NCBI GenBank assembly: GCA_034770075.1
Contig: CM068384.1
Span: 92,344,720-92,408,719 of the forward strand
DNA: 64,000 nt
Direction: 5' to 3'
Source: Aralia elata
Taxonomy: Eukaryota; Streptophyta; Magnoliopsida; Apiales; Araliaceae
The notes under the pieces are model-generated. The model saw only the letters and a list, made by a program, of their open reading frames with translations. It was not told where the DNA came from and did not search any database. Positions 32,380 to 45,228 of this stretch are shown in pieces (position 1 is the stretch's first letter; every line of letters begins with the position of its first letter). The translations under genes were made by a program, and so were the position numbers.

Positions 32380-34260
32380 TGATAAGTATAAAATTTGTTA
32401 TGTTTTTATCTCTTAATATCTAGTCTTTTATACTTATTTGGCACCTAAATGTACTCACTATTCTTATATTTTGATTTAGGTTGCAAATGGAGCCATTAAA
32501 TGAAAACTGTGTTATTGCCACACTTTTGGATTGTTTTGAAATTCGTCTGTCTGCTTGAGGCTCAATTTTATACTTGATCAGTCCTTATTCTCTCAAAACT
32601 CAAAGAAGAAAAATTGTAGATCTATTTCTTAGCTTTCCGGATCATCTTGAAACGCCTAAATCGAAGCTCGGATGAGAGAGTTATGACAATTTTACCAACA
32701 TGCGTCAAAGTTGAAAATTTCAGGAAATTAAGCTTTTGGACAGATTGACCTTTGGGGCTTCGGTTGAGATTTGAATTGTGTTAAAGTTCCCAAATGAAAA
32801 TTTGGTCTTCTTGAAGTTTTTAGTAGACTTCTCAAGATTTCTAGAATGGTATGGTGAGCAAAAATCCGAGTTCATTTGGGCCTCCAAATATTGCTTTTTA
32901 TACAGCTGATCCGAATCCCGCGTGGAATGGATTTCTGTTCGGACCAGTTGTAGTATTTGGGCCATAACTTGCGCTTCCCAACTCCAAATCAGGTGATTCA
33001 AAATCCCAAATTCATTAGAAACTCCAGGGATACAACTTTTCTTCTTTGCTCAAGTACAAATTCGGCAGTCTACTAATTCAAAATCAACTTGCAAGCTGCT
33101 GATCAGTTTTGGTGTCAGATTTTGACTTCTTATGAGGAGCACGTTTTTGGGTTTTTGATTGCATTAGATGGCTGATTCACATGACCCAAATTAGTTGTTG
33201 GATCTTGAAATCTTGTACACTTGAGTTCCTATAAATAGCAAGTGAAGCTAGGCTTGTATTTTGCTAATTCACAAACTAATACACACCATCTTCTTCATCT
33301 TCTTCATCTTCTCCAAATTCTAGTGTAATTAGTAAGGAAAGAGGATCACCTCCATAGTGAGGTTGTTGTCCTCACCCCTTTTATAAATTAGTAGGGAAAG
33401 CGGATCACCTTCATAGTGAGGTTGTTGTCCTCACCCCTTTAATAATTCAAGAAAATATTAATTGGACTTAATATGTTAGGTTAGTTCCTTTACTCAGTTC
33501 GAAGGGGATGTTGAACCTTGTTTACAGGTAATGGTTTGATTAAGTATAAGCTATTTATTCCTTCTTACATGAAGTTCATTATTGATAATCTATTTTAACT
33601 TTTGAATGATATTTATTCCAATTGGTTTAATGTGATCGATTAAGTCAATTTGATTAATTTCATCTGCTAGATTAAGGGATAGTATTACGTGTAATTGATA
33701 TTGTTCCTAATCACAAGTAGAAATTAGTGATACATGATTGTGGTCAAGCTTTTGAGTATTGCTATGATTATCGGAAGACAAGTTAAATAATCCGAACTTG
33801 TGTGATTGTTGCTTGGATTAGTCTAATTCCCTAGTTCTTAATACAACTATTATATTAAATCTAGAGAGCTTGTTCTAGGTTGTATAATGGTTAGAATCTT
33901 GTGAAGAGCTTGTTTCATTAAGTGATAATCTAAGGGGAGTTTCGGGTAGTAGAGCTTGTTGCTACCTAGGGCTATTAATTTCATTGAAGGATAAATATTG
34001 CTTTACTTAATTATTCTATTGTTGTAAAAAGATGATACTGAACCGGGAGAACTGAAATCTTTAATTAATTGGTTATTCTTATCACTTTAAATTTTGTTCT
34101 TAATAATTAGTGAAATCAAATTATAAACCCCCCCTCTTTTGGTAAACAAAGAATAATTTTAGACTAATCACTCTCTGTTGGATCGACTCTTACTTGCACC
34201 ATTACATTATTATCTTTCACAAGTAAGATTTTATTTTTGGTTGCTTGCGACAGCACACCA
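32380..34260 (+). repeat. Athila-2 LTR-A
   Basis: This 1881-bp LTR runs TGATAAGTATAAAA to GACAGCACACCA. It has a TATA box TATAAATA at 33230-33237 and a CATCTT repeat near 33288. A ~57-bp tandem duplication, each unit holding GGATCACCT and GTTGTTGTCCTCACCCC, lies at about 33330-33442. Confidence 0.92.
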
Positions 34261-34265
34261 AATTT

Positions 34266-34283
34266 TGGCGCCGTTGCCGGGGA
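34266..34283 (+). promoter_or_regulatory. Athila-2 primer-binding site (tRNA-Asp)
   Basis: TGGCGCCGTTGCCGGGGA is an exact complement of the plant tRNA-Asp 3' end, five bases after LTR-A. Confidence 0.92.
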
Positions 34284-34378
34284 GTGATTTTAGTTTATTT
34301 TTCTTTGTTATCATTATTTTTATCTTTATTTATTATTTTTTTTTGTACTCAGGTAATTTGAATTTCCTTTGATTGTTT

Positions 34379-35674
34379 ATGTCCAAAACTCGATCTACTA
34401 ATCAAGGTGATTTAAAGTGTGATCCAGAAATAGAGAGAACCATTCGTAGATTAAGGAAAGTAGTTCGGAATAATTGTGAAGAGAAGGACACCATGGAAGA
34501 AACCCTTACTTTGAAGGAGCTTGCGGCCCCTGCTTTGAATCAACAACCTTTATGCATAACCTTCCCTAATCTAGATGTTAATACTCATTTTGAATTAAAA
34601 TCTGGACTAATACATCTTTTACCTACTTTTCATGGTTTGGCAGGTGAAGACCCTCACAAACATTTGAAGGAATTTCATGTGGTATGCACAAGTATGAAGC
34701 CTACCGGAGTAACCGAAGAACAAATCAAGTTAAGAGCCTTTCCATTTTCTCTAAAAGATTTGGCTAAGGATTGGCTTTACTATTTACCCTCCGGAAGTAT
34801 CACAAAATGGGAAGAGATGAAAAGATTATTCTTAGAAAAATATTTCCCCGCTTCAAGAGCAGCCAACATTCGAAAAGAAATTTGTGGTGTGAGGCAGAAT
34901 AATGGAGAAACCCTATACGAGTATTGGGAACGTTTTAAGAAACTATGTGCAAGTTGCCCCCATCATCAAATTAGTGATCAACTCCTCATCCAATACTACT
35001 ATGAAGGTCTTTTATCTACAGATAGGAGCATGATTGATGCTGCAAGTGGAGGAGCTCTGGTGGGCAAAACTCCCGAGGCTGCAAGAAATCTCATTGCAAA
35101 TATGGCAGCTAATTCTCAACAATTTGGCAGTCGACTTGATTTCTCACCTAGGAATGTGAATGAGGTAAAAGTTTCTGCTATTGAACAACAAATTGCAAGT
35201 CTAACTTCTCTTGTTCGTCAAATGGCTACAGGAAACATGCCAGCAGCAAAAGCTTGTGGTATTTGTTTGTTAACAAATCACAATACAGATGCATGCCCAA
35301 CACTGCAAGAGGATGATAATATGCAACAGGCAAATGCAGTGGGGAATTATCAAGGACAACCTCAGAGAAAATATGATCCTTACTCTAACACTTACAATTC
35401 CGGATGGAGGGATCATCCCAATTTGAGCTATGGAGGTACTAGGCCACCAGTGCAAGGTGTTTTCCCAAATGGGCAGCAAAGTTTTCAACCAGCTCAACCA
35501 CAGTACCAACCTAGACAAGCTGCTCCTGTTAATTCTGGAACATCTCTTGAGGACATGTTCAAGGCATTCATGAATCAAACACAACAATTTCAGCAAGAGA
35601 CAAGGACTTCCATCCACAATCTAGAAAATCAGATGAGTCAACTTGCTACGACAATTGGTCGATTGGACTCTTAA
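34379..35674 (+). pseudogene. gag: Athila-2 gag
   Basis: I chose ATG 34379; the frame is open two codons further upstream, but only with TTG. The 431 residues include FHGLAGEDPHKHLKEF (near 85), FPFSLKDLAKDWLYYLP, YWERFKKLCASCPHHQ, TPEAARNLIANMAANS and an intact zinc knuckle CGICLLTNHNTDAC near residue 294. The C-terminal part is Q/P-rich. It ends at TAA 35672-35674, where Athila-3 has CAA. Beyond this stop the same frame continues without a shift to 39691, so Gag and Pol formed a single polyprotein. Confidence 0.92.
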
Positions 35675-37948
35675 AGTTCAGGGAAGCTACCTTCTCAAAC
35701 TATTGTTAATCCGAGAGAGAATGCATGTGCCATAACTTTGAGGAGTGGAAAACAATTGGAAGCACCAAAAGTTACTTGTGAACTTGAGGAAGATAAGGCT
35801 AAGGAGGATGCAGAAATATCAAAGGTAAAACCTAACACTCATGTTCAGCTAAAGACTAATCCTTTACCTTTTCCTCCTAGGAATCCTAAAACTTCAAAAA
35901 AGGATGAGCAAGAAAAAGAAATTCTAGAAACTTTCAGGAAGGTAGAGGTGAATATTCTTTTACTAGATGCAATTAAGCAAGTACCCAGGTATGCAAAATT
36001 TTTGAAAGAATTATGCACTAACAAAAGAAAATTAAAATATGATGAAAGGGTCATTGTTGGTGAGAATGTATCAGCAGTCCTTCAAAGAAAAATGCCCCCT
36101 AAATGTAAAGATCCAGGCATGTTTACAATTCCATGTAGAATAGGTAATACCAGATTTGAGAAAGCTATGCTAGATTTAGGGGCTTCAATTAATGTCATGC
36201 CATTATCTATTTTTGCTTCTTTAAATCTCGGTCCTTTGAAACAAACTGGTGTTATTATTCAATTGGCTGATCGTACTAACACTTACCCCCAAGGGGTAAT
36301 TGAAGATGTCTTGGTGCAGGTGAATGAACTAATCTTTCCTGCAGATTTTTACATAGTGGATATGGATGATGATAAATCCCCAAATCCCGCACATATACTT
36401 TTAGGGAGGCCATTTTTGAAAACAGCAAGGACTATGATTGATGTGCACAATGGAACCTTAACCATGGAGTTTGATGGTGAAAAGATACAATTCAACATAT
36501 ATGAGGCCATGAGGTATCCTAGTGATATTCACCCTGTTTTTGCTATTGATGTACTTGACTCTTTAGTGCAGAAGTCTTTTGAACAAACACAAAGGGAAAG
36601 TTTGGAGGTCGCTATCACCAACAGTCTGGAATTAGATAAAGAAGAAGAGATTGAGCAGAATCAGGACTTGAAAGAGACTGTAGCTGCATTACATTCTTTA
36701 CCTAAAACCTCAGCTAAATATGCAGTTTATTCTATTCAATTGCCTAGTTCTCATCAAAAGTTATTACCATCTGTTGTGCAGGCCCCAACCTTAGAACTGA
36801 AACCATTACCTGCACACTTGAAGTATGCATTCTTAGGGAAGAATGAGACGCTACCAGTGATTATCGCTAACAATCTAACCAAAGTACACGAAGATAAACT
36901 GCTCAGAGTCCTAAGGGACCATATAACAGTCTTTGGTTGGACTATAGCAGATATCAAAGGTATCAGTCCTGCTACGTGCATGCATAGAATCCTTTTAGAA
37001 GATGGAGCCCAGCCCACTAGAGATGCACAAAGAAGACTTAATCCACCCATGATGGAGGTAGTGAAGAAGGAGGTGCTGAAATTACTTGATGCAGGTATAA
37101 TTTATCCCATCTCAGACAGTCAATGGGTAAGTCCAGTACATGTAGTACCAAAGAAATCTGGAATCACAGTCATCAAAAACGATGATAATGAGTTGGTGCC
37201 TACACGTATGCAGACAGGATGGAGAGTTTGTATTGATTACAGGAAGTTAAATGCTATAACTAGAAAGGATCACTTTCCTCTTCCTTTTATTGATCAAATG
37301 TTGGAAAGATTAGCTGGGCATGCTTATTACTGTTTTCTAGATGGTTTTTCAGGTTATAACCAAATTGTGATTGCACCCGAAGACCAAGAAAAGACCACAT
37401 TCACATGTCCTTTTGGTACATTTGCGTATCGTAGAATGTCCTTTGGACTGTGTAATGCACCAGGTACCTTCCAACGATGTATGGTAAGCATCTTTTCTGA
37501 TTTTCTTGAAAACTGCATTGAAGTATTTATGGATGACTTCACAATACATGGTGATTCTTTAGATGTATGCCTCGATAATCTGACTCATGTGCTAGATAGA
37601 TGCTTAGAAACTAATCTTGTTCTTAATTGGGAAAAGTGTCACTTTATGGTGGAACAAGGTATAGTACTTGGCCATGTGGTTTCAGCTAAAGGATTAGAAG
37701 TGGATAAAGCTAAGATAGAAATTGTTACTGCTCTGCCTTACCCCGTCAGTGTGCGGGAGATTCGTTCTTTCCTTGGTCATGCAGGTTTCTATCGTAGATT
37801 TATCAAGGACTTCTCAAAAATAACTTTGCCATTGTGTAAGTTGCTACAAAAGGATGTGGAATTCCAATTTGATGACGAGTGTAAGGAGGCGTTTGACAAA
37901 TTAAAGAAGCTATTGACCTCGGCACCAGTGATACAACCACCAAATTGA
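35675..37948 (+). pseudogene. pol: Athila-2 protease and reverse transcriptase
   Basis: This is in frame with gag; the first internal ATG is at 35738 and is unlikely to be a real start. Protease has LDLGASINVMP and LLGRPFLKTARTMIDVH. A linker with HLKYAFLGKNETLPV follows. Reverse transcriptase shows GWRVCIDYRKLNAITRKDHF, YCFLDGFSGYNQIVIAPEDQ, FGLCNAPGTFQRCM, EVFMDDFTIHG with both catalytic aspartates, and GHVVSAKGLEVDKAK. It ends at TGA 37946-37948, where Athila-3 has TGG. Apart from the two stops this is the best-preserved Athila pol in the window. Confidence 0.92.
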
Positions 37949-39691
37949 AAGTTTCCATTTGAGATCATGTGTGATGCAAGCAACTATGCAGTAGGAGCTG
38001 TCTTAGGCCAAAGGGTTGACAAAGTTGTCCATGCCATTTACTATGCTTCTAGGACTCTAAATGCTGCTCAGATTAATTACACTACAACTGAAAAAGAACT
38101 CTTATCTGTTGTATTTGCTTTAGACAAGTTTAGATCATATTTGCTTGGTACTAAAGTTGTAGTTTATTCTGACCATGCTGCTCTCAGGTATTTGCTAACC
38201 AAGAAGGAATCCAAACCAAGAATCATTAGATGGATTCTATTGCTACAAGAATTTGACTTGGAGATCAAGGATAAGAAAGGAGCGGACAACTTGGTGGCGG
38301 ATCACTTGAGCAGGCTGATTAAGAATGAAGAGGCGCTACCATTGCATGACTCTTTTCCAGATGAGCATTTATTTTCCATTGATGAGGCTATACCTTGGTA
38401 TGCCAATATCGTAAATTACTTAGTGAGTGCCTATATTCCTAGTGAGTTCTCTAAATTCCAAAAAGAAAAGCTTAAGAGTGATGCCAAATATTATATATGG
38501 GACGATCCATACTTATGGAAATTTTGTGCTGACCAGATAGTTAGAAGGTGTGTGCCTACAAGTGAGTTTTTATCTATTCTAACTTTTTGTCACTCTTATG
38601 CTTGTGGAGGCCATTTTGGACCTAAAAGAACACCTCATAAGGTTTTGGAATATGGTTTCTTTTGGTCGACTATTTTTAAGGACTCTTATCAGTTCTGTAA
38701 GTCATGTGAAAGTTGTCAAAAGACAGGAAATATATCAAGTAGGAATCAAATGCCACAAACACCTATTTTAATTGTTGAAATTTTTGATGTTTGGGGTATT
38801 GATTTTATGGGACCATTTCCTGCTTCTTATGGTAATGTTTACATTCTTTTGGCTGTTGATTATGTTTCTAAATGGGTGGAAGCTAAAGCCACCAGGACTG
38901 ATGACTCTAAAGTTGTTGCAGATTTTATCAAGTCTAACATATTTGTCAGGTTTGGAACGCCAAGGGCCATAATCAGTGATAAGGGAACCCACTTCTGCAA
39001 TAGGATGCTAGCGACACTATTCAAGAAATACAATGTGATGCATAAAGTTTCTACATCCTACCATCCACAGAGCAATGGGCAAGCTGAGATATCCAATCGG
39101 GAGGTCAAGTCTATTTTGGAAAAAGTAGTCAAACCGAGTAGAAAAGATTGGAGTCTGAGGTTAGAAGATGCACTTTGGGCCTATAGAACAGCTTACAAAA
39201 CTCCAATAGGTATGTCACCTTATAGGTTAGTGTTTGGAAAACCATGTCATCTACCAATGGAGTTAGAACACAAGGCTTTTTGGGCAGTTAGACAATGTAA
39301 TATGACCTTAGATTCAGCCGGAGTCCATAGGAAGTTGCAGTTGCAAGAGCTAGAGGAATTAAGGAATGATGCATACGAGAGCTCTAAAATTTACAAAGAG
39401 AAAACAAAAGCCTTTCATGACAAGAAGATTACTAGAAAGAACTTTGTTGTTGGGCAGAAAGTTCTCCTTTATCATTCAAGGCTAAAATTATTTCCAGGTA
39501 AGTTGCGCTCCCGTTGGGTCGGGCCTTTTATTATTACTGACATTTTTAATCATGGTGCAGTGAAAATTCAAAGTCCAAGCACAGGGAAGATTTTTAAAGT
39601 GAATGGTCACAGGCTCAAACCCTTCTATGAAGGATATCAAATGGAGAATATTGAGCTGCTAGATTTGGTGGATCCAGTTTATGAAGATTAA
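37949..39691 (+). pseudogene. pol: Athila-2 RNase H and integrase
   Basis: This continues the same frame. RNase H has MCDASNYAVGAVLGQ, TEKELLSVVFAL, YSDHAALRYLL and VADHLSRL. Integrase has HHCC (CHSYACGGHFGPKR ... CKSCESCQKTG) and the DDE core in WGIDFMGPFP, AIISDKGTHFCNR and SYHPQSNGQAEISNRE. The C-terminus has KVLLYHSRLKLFPGKLRSRW and NGHRLKPFYEG. No chromodomain is present, as expected for Athila. No stop interrupts this part. Confidence 0.92.
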
Positions 39692-40982
39692 GAGGTTTAA
39701 TGTCAAGCCAATGACAATAAACAAAGGCGCTGCTTGGGAGGCAACCCAAGGGGAGTTCATTTCTTTTTATTTTCGCATTTATATTTCGGTTATGTTGTTT
39801 TTCCTTTCTTTGCATTTTACTTTACATTAGGGACAATGTAAGTTTTAAGTGTGGGGGAAGGATTTAGGGTGTTTTAAAATTTAGGGTGTTTTAAAATTTA
39901 GGGTGTTTTAAAAAAGATATGCAATAAAAAATTAAAAAAAAATTAAGTTTGATTTTGTTAGTTTGAATTTTGAATTTTGTGGGTATATTCTCTGCAAACC
40001 CTCACGAGACAAAACTCGTCCACTTGGGGTAACCTTGGGGTTTAAAGGCTTGTTGTACATGCTAAGTGCAATCGTGTTTCCTACGAAAATGGGGTAATTT
40101 TTAAAATAAGTCACTTGAGCAATGAGTTAATTTGGATTTTGATTTTTGACCAATGATAAAATCTTGATTCTCGTTGATAACATTTTGGAAAATTTATAGA
40201 CATTGTGGAGTTTGAATTTGGTTTTCTTTGTTGATTTTTACTTTATTTGAGACCCTTCAATTTCTTTGCACTTATCCCATTGGTCGGCCTAGTTTTAACT
40301 TGGAAAGGATTTTATTTATTTATTTATTTCGATTGAATGTCGAGGGGAGAAATTCTTGAACTCTATCATTTGTTTGATCATAACTTGAAGTAAACATGAG
40401 GTCTTATTTAAGAAAAGGGAAATGATTTAGGCAAAAGTTAGATGTTTGATTTTAAAAAAAAAAGAGAAGAAAAAGAAAAATTATGATTCATGTGGTGAAT
40501 TGAGATGGAGCGTAAAACGCACTCATTCATAAACACGTGACATGCGAGATGGAGCGTAAAACGCACTCGTTGGTAAGACGGAGCATAAAATGCACTTACC
40601 AAAGGAAGAAAAAGCCTATTGATCTCTACTGTTATTTGCTTATGTTAATTGCGAGTAGTGTGAAAATAGGTGTTTAGAGTTTTTCTTTCTCCTTCAAGGC
40701 TTTGATTTCATAAATTTTTCTAAGTTTTAATTGGTTTGATACATGTGGATTCACACACACACGAAGGGTTAAGAGTAGAGTAACATTGATAAGTAAGCTT
40801 GAATTTTAGATGAAGCGGTGTTTTGAAGTTTTTCAAGAGTTACTGTTTTGAATCTTTGAGGTTAATGTTGAAGTTCATTTTAATTTGTGGCTCAAGGTTG
40901 TCAAGTTAGATTAGTTGAATTTTTTGTTATAGTTTATTTTTGTTTTACCCGAGGACGTGCAAAAGATAAGTGTGGGGGAATT
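39692..40982 (+). other. Athila-2 post-pol noncoding region with hairpins and PPTs
   Basis: There is no env-like ORF. In order it holds AAGGCGCTGCTTGGGAGGCA (conserved in Athila-1); a hairpin TTACATT...AATGTAA at 39822-39841; an internal purine tract AGTGTGGGGGAAGGA at 39849-39863; and three 17-bp tandem copies of GGGTGTTTTAAAATTTA at 39868-39915. Then come three copies of GGAGCGTAAAACGCACT (40507-40523, 40551-40567, and a variant at 40580-40596), and the terminal PPT AAGTGTGGGGGAATT ending at 40982. Confidence 0.75.
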
Positions 40983-42863
40983 TGATAAGTATAAAATTTG
41001 TTATGTTTTTATCTCTTAATATCTAGTCTTTTATACTTATTTGGCACCTAAATGTACTCACTATTCTTATATTTTGATTTAGGTTGCAAATGGAGCCATT
41101 AAATGAAAACTGTGTTATTGCCACACTTTTGGATTGTTTTGAAATTCGTCTGTCTGCTTGAGGCTCAATTTTATACTTGATCAGTCTTTATTCTCTCAAA
41201 ACTCAAAGAATAAAAATTGTAGATCTATTTCTTAGCTTTCCGGATCATCTTGAAACGCCTAAATCGAAGCTCGGATGAGAGAGTTATGACAATTTTACCA
41301 ACATGCGTCAAAGTTGAAAATTTCAGGAAATTAAGCTTTTGGACAGATTGACCTTTGGGGCTTCGGTTGAGATTTGAATTGTGTTAAAGTTCCCAAATGA
41401 AAATGTGGTCTTCTTGAAGTTTTTAGTAGACTTCTCAAGCTTTCTAGAATGGTATGGTGAGCAAAAATCCGAGTTCATTTGGGCCTCCAAATATTGCTTT
41501 TTATACAGCTGATCCGAATCCCGCGTGGAATGGATTTCTGTTCGGACCAGTTGTAGTATTTGGGCCATAACTTGAGCTTCCCAACTCCAAATCAGGTGAT
41601 TCAAAAGCCCAAATTCAGTAGCAACTCCAGGGCTACAACTTTTCTTCTTTGCTCAAGTCCAAATTCGGCAGTCTACTAATTCCAAATCAACTTGCAAGCT
41701 GCTGATCAGTTTTGGTGTCAGATTTTGACTTCTTATGAGGAGCACGTTTTTGGGTTTTTGATTGCATTAGATGGCTGATTCACATGACCCAAATTAGTTG
41801 TTGGATCTTGAAATCTTGTACACTTGAGTGCCTATAAATAGCAAGTGAAGCTAGGCTTGTATTTTGCTAATTCACAAACTAATACACACCATCTTCTTCA
41901 TCTTCTTCATCTTCTCCAAATTCTAGTGTAATTAGTAGGGAAAGAGGATCACCTCCATAGTGAGGTTGTTGTCCTCACCCCTTTTATAAATTAGTAGGGA
42001 AAGAGGATCACCTTCATAGTGAGGTTGTTGTCCTCACCCCTTTAATAATTCAAGAAAATATTAATTGGACTTAATATGTTAGGTTAGTTCCTTTACTCAG
42101 TTCGAAGGGGATGTTGAACCTTGTTTACAGGTAATGGTTTGATTAAGTATAAGCTATTTATTCCTTCTTACATGAAGTTCATTATTGATAATCTATTTTA
42201 ACTTTTGAATGATATTTATTCCAATTGGTTTAATGTGATCGATTAAGTCAATTTGATTAATTTCATCTGCTAGATTAAGGGATAGTATTACGTGTAATTG
42301 ATATTGTTCCTAATCACAAGTAGAAATTAGTGATACATGATTGTGGTCAAGCTTTTGAGTATTGCTATGATTATCGGAAGACAAGTTAAATAATCCGAAC
42401 TTGTGTGATTGTTGCTTGGATTAGTCTAATTCCCTAGTTCTTAATACAACTATTATATTAAATCTAGAGAGCTTGTTCTAGGTTGTATAATGGTTAGAAT
42501 CTTGTGAAGAGCTTGTTTCATTAAGTGATAATCTAAGGGGAGTTTCGGGTAGTAGAGCTTGTTGCTACCTAGGGCTATTAATTTCATTGAAGGATAAATA
42601 TTGCTTTACTTAATTATTCTATTGTTGTAAAAAGATGATACTGAACCGGGAGAACTGAAATCTTTAATTAATTGGTTATTCTTATCACTTTAAATTTTGT
42701 TCTTAATAATTAGTGAAATCAAATTATAAACCCCCCCTCTTTTGGTAAACAAAGAATAATTTTAGACTAATCACTCTCTGTTGGATCGACTCTTACTTGC
42801 ACCATTACATTATTATCTTTCACAAGTAAGATTTTATTTTTGGTTGCTTGCGACAGCACACCA
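40983..42863 (+). repeat. Athila LTR-B, shared by Athila-2 and Athila-3
   Basis: It is 1881 bp, the same length as LTR-A. By eye about 14 substitutions separate the two, all before position ~42010. TATAAATA lies at 41833-41840. A primer-binding site with one mismatch (TGGCGCCGTTGTCGGGGA, 42869-42886) follows, so the LTR acts as 3' LTR of Athila-2 and 5' LTR of Athila-3. Confidence 0.92.
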
Positions 42864-42981
42864 AATTTTGGCGCCGTTGTCGGGGAGTGATTTTAGTTTA
42901 TTTTTCTTTGTTATCATTATTTTTATCTTTATTTATTATTTTTTTTTGTACTCAGGTAATTTGAATTTCCTTTGATTGTTT

Positions 42982-44418
42982 ATGTCCAAAACTCGATCTA
43001 CTAATCAAGGTGATTTAAAGTGTGATCCAGAAATAGAGAGAACCATTCGTAGATTAAGGAAAGTAGTTCGGAATAATTGTGAAGAGAAGGACACCATGGA
43101 AGAAACCCTTACTTTGAAGGAGCTTGCGGCCCCTGCTTTGAATCAACAACCTTTATGCATAACCTTCCCTAATCTAGATGTTAATACCCATTTTGAATTA
43201 AAATCTGGACTAATACATCTTTTACCTACTTTTCATGGTTTGGCAGGTGAAGACCCTCACAAACATTTGAAGGAATTTCATGTGGTATGCACAAGTATGA
43301 AGCCTACCGGAGTAACCGAAGAACAAATCAAGTTAAGAGCCTTTCCATTTTCTCTAAAAGATTTGGCTAAGGATTGGCTTTACTATTTACCCTCCGGAAG
43401 TATCCCAAAATGGGAAGAGATGAAAATATTATTCTTAGAAAAATATTTCCCCGCTTCAAGAGCAGCCAACATTCGAAAAGAAATTTGTGGTGTGAGGCAG
43501 AATAATGGAGAAACCCTATACGAGTATTGGGAACGTTTTAAGAAACTATGTGCAAGTTGCCCCCATCATCAAATTAGTGATCAACTCCTCATCCAATACT
43601 ACTATGAAGGTCTTTTATCTACAGATAGGAGCATGATTGATGCTGCAAGTGGAGGAGCTCTGGTGGGCAAAACTCCCGAGGCTGCAAGAAATCTCATTGC
43701 AAATATGGCAGCTAATTCTCAACAATTTGGCAGTCGACTTGATTTCTCACCTAGGAATGTGAATGAGGTAAAAGTTTCTGCTATTGAACAACAAATTGCA
43801 AGTCTAACTTCTCTTGTTCGTCAAATGGCTACAGGAAACATGCCAGCAGCAAAAGCTTGTGGTATTTGTTTGTTAACAAATCACAATACAGATGCATGCC
43901 CAACACTGCAAGAGGATGATAATATGCAACAGGCAAATGCAGTGAGGAATTATCAAGGACAACCTCAGAGAAAATATGATCCTTACTCTAACACTTACAA
44001 TTCCGGATGGAGGGATCATCCCAATTTGAGCTATGGAGGTACTAGGCCACCAGTGCAAGGTGTTTTCCCAAATGGGCAGCAAAGTTTTCAACCAGCTCAA
44101 CCACAGTACCAACCTAGACAAGCTGCTCCTATTAATTCTGGAACATCTCTTGAGGACATGTTCAAGGCATTCATGAATCAAACACAACAATTTCAGCAAG
44201 AGACAAGGACTTCCATCCACAATCTAGAAAATCAGATGAGTCAACTTGCTACGACAGTTGGTCGATTGGACTCTCAAAGTTCAGGGAAGCTACCTTCTCA
44301 AACTATTGTTAATCCGAGAGAGAATGCATGTGCCATAACTTTGAGGAGTGGAAAACAATTGGAAGCACCAAAAGTTACTTGTGAACTTGAGGAAGATAAG
44401 GCTAAGGAGGATGCATAA
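42982..44418 (+). pseudogene. gag: Athila-3 gag
   Basis: Its ATG corresponds to 34379 in Athila-2. The capsid domain and zinc knuckle are intact and the frame lacks the Athila-2 stop, so it reads on through GKLPSQTIVNPRENACAITL. It ends at TAA 44416-44418, where Athila-2 has GAA. A few substitutions are visible, for example SITKWEEMKR versus SIPKWEEMKI. Otherwise near-identical to Athila-2. Confidence 0.9.
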
Positions 44419-45228
44419 ATATCAAAGGTAAAACCTAACACTCATGTTCAGCTAAAGACTAATCCTTTACCTTTTCCTCCTAGGAATCCTAAAACTTCAA
44501 AAAAGGATGAGCAAGAAAAAGAAATTCTAGAAACTTTCAGGAAGGTAGAGGTGAATATTCCTTTACTAGATGCAATTAAGCAAGTACCCAGGTATGCAAA
44601 ATTTTTGAAAGAATTATGCACTAACAAAAGAAAATTAAAATATGATGAAAGGGTCATTGTTGGTGAGAATGTATCAGCAGTCCTTCAAAGAAAAATGCCC
44701 CCTAAATGTAAAGATCCAGGCATGTTTACAATTCCATGTAGAATAGGTAATACCAGATTTGAGAAAGCTATGCTAGATTTAGGAGCTTCAATTAATGTCA
44801 TGCCATTATCTATTTTTGCTTCTTTAAATCTCGGTCCTTTGAAACAAACTGGTGTTATTATTCAATTGGCTGATCGTACTAACACTTACCCCCAAGGGGT
44901 AATTGAAGATGTCTTGGTGCAGGTGAATGAACTAATCTTTCCTGCAGATTTTTACATAGTGGATATGGATGATGATAAATCCCCAAATCCCGCACATATA
45001 CTTTTTAGGGAGGCCATTTTTGAAAACAGCAAGGACTATGATTGATGTGCACAATGGAACCTTAACCATGGAGTTTGATGGTGAAAAAGATACAATTCAA
45101 CATATATGAGGCCATGAGGTATCCTAGTGATATTCACCCTATTTTTGCTATTGATGTACTTGACTCTTTAGTGCAGAAGTCTTTTGAACAAACACAAAGG
45201 GAAAGTTTGGAGGTCGCTATCACCAAAC
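44419..45228 (+). pseudogene. Athila-3 protease region with frameshifts
   Basis: The frame continues in register to about 45003 (open from ATG 44551 to 45045), carrying LDLGASINVMP. Then three one-base insertions in homopolymers follow, relative to Athila-2: a T run near 45002-45006, an A run near 45083-45088 and an A run near 45225-45228. Together they restore the original frame but scramble the piece between. Confidence 0.88.
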
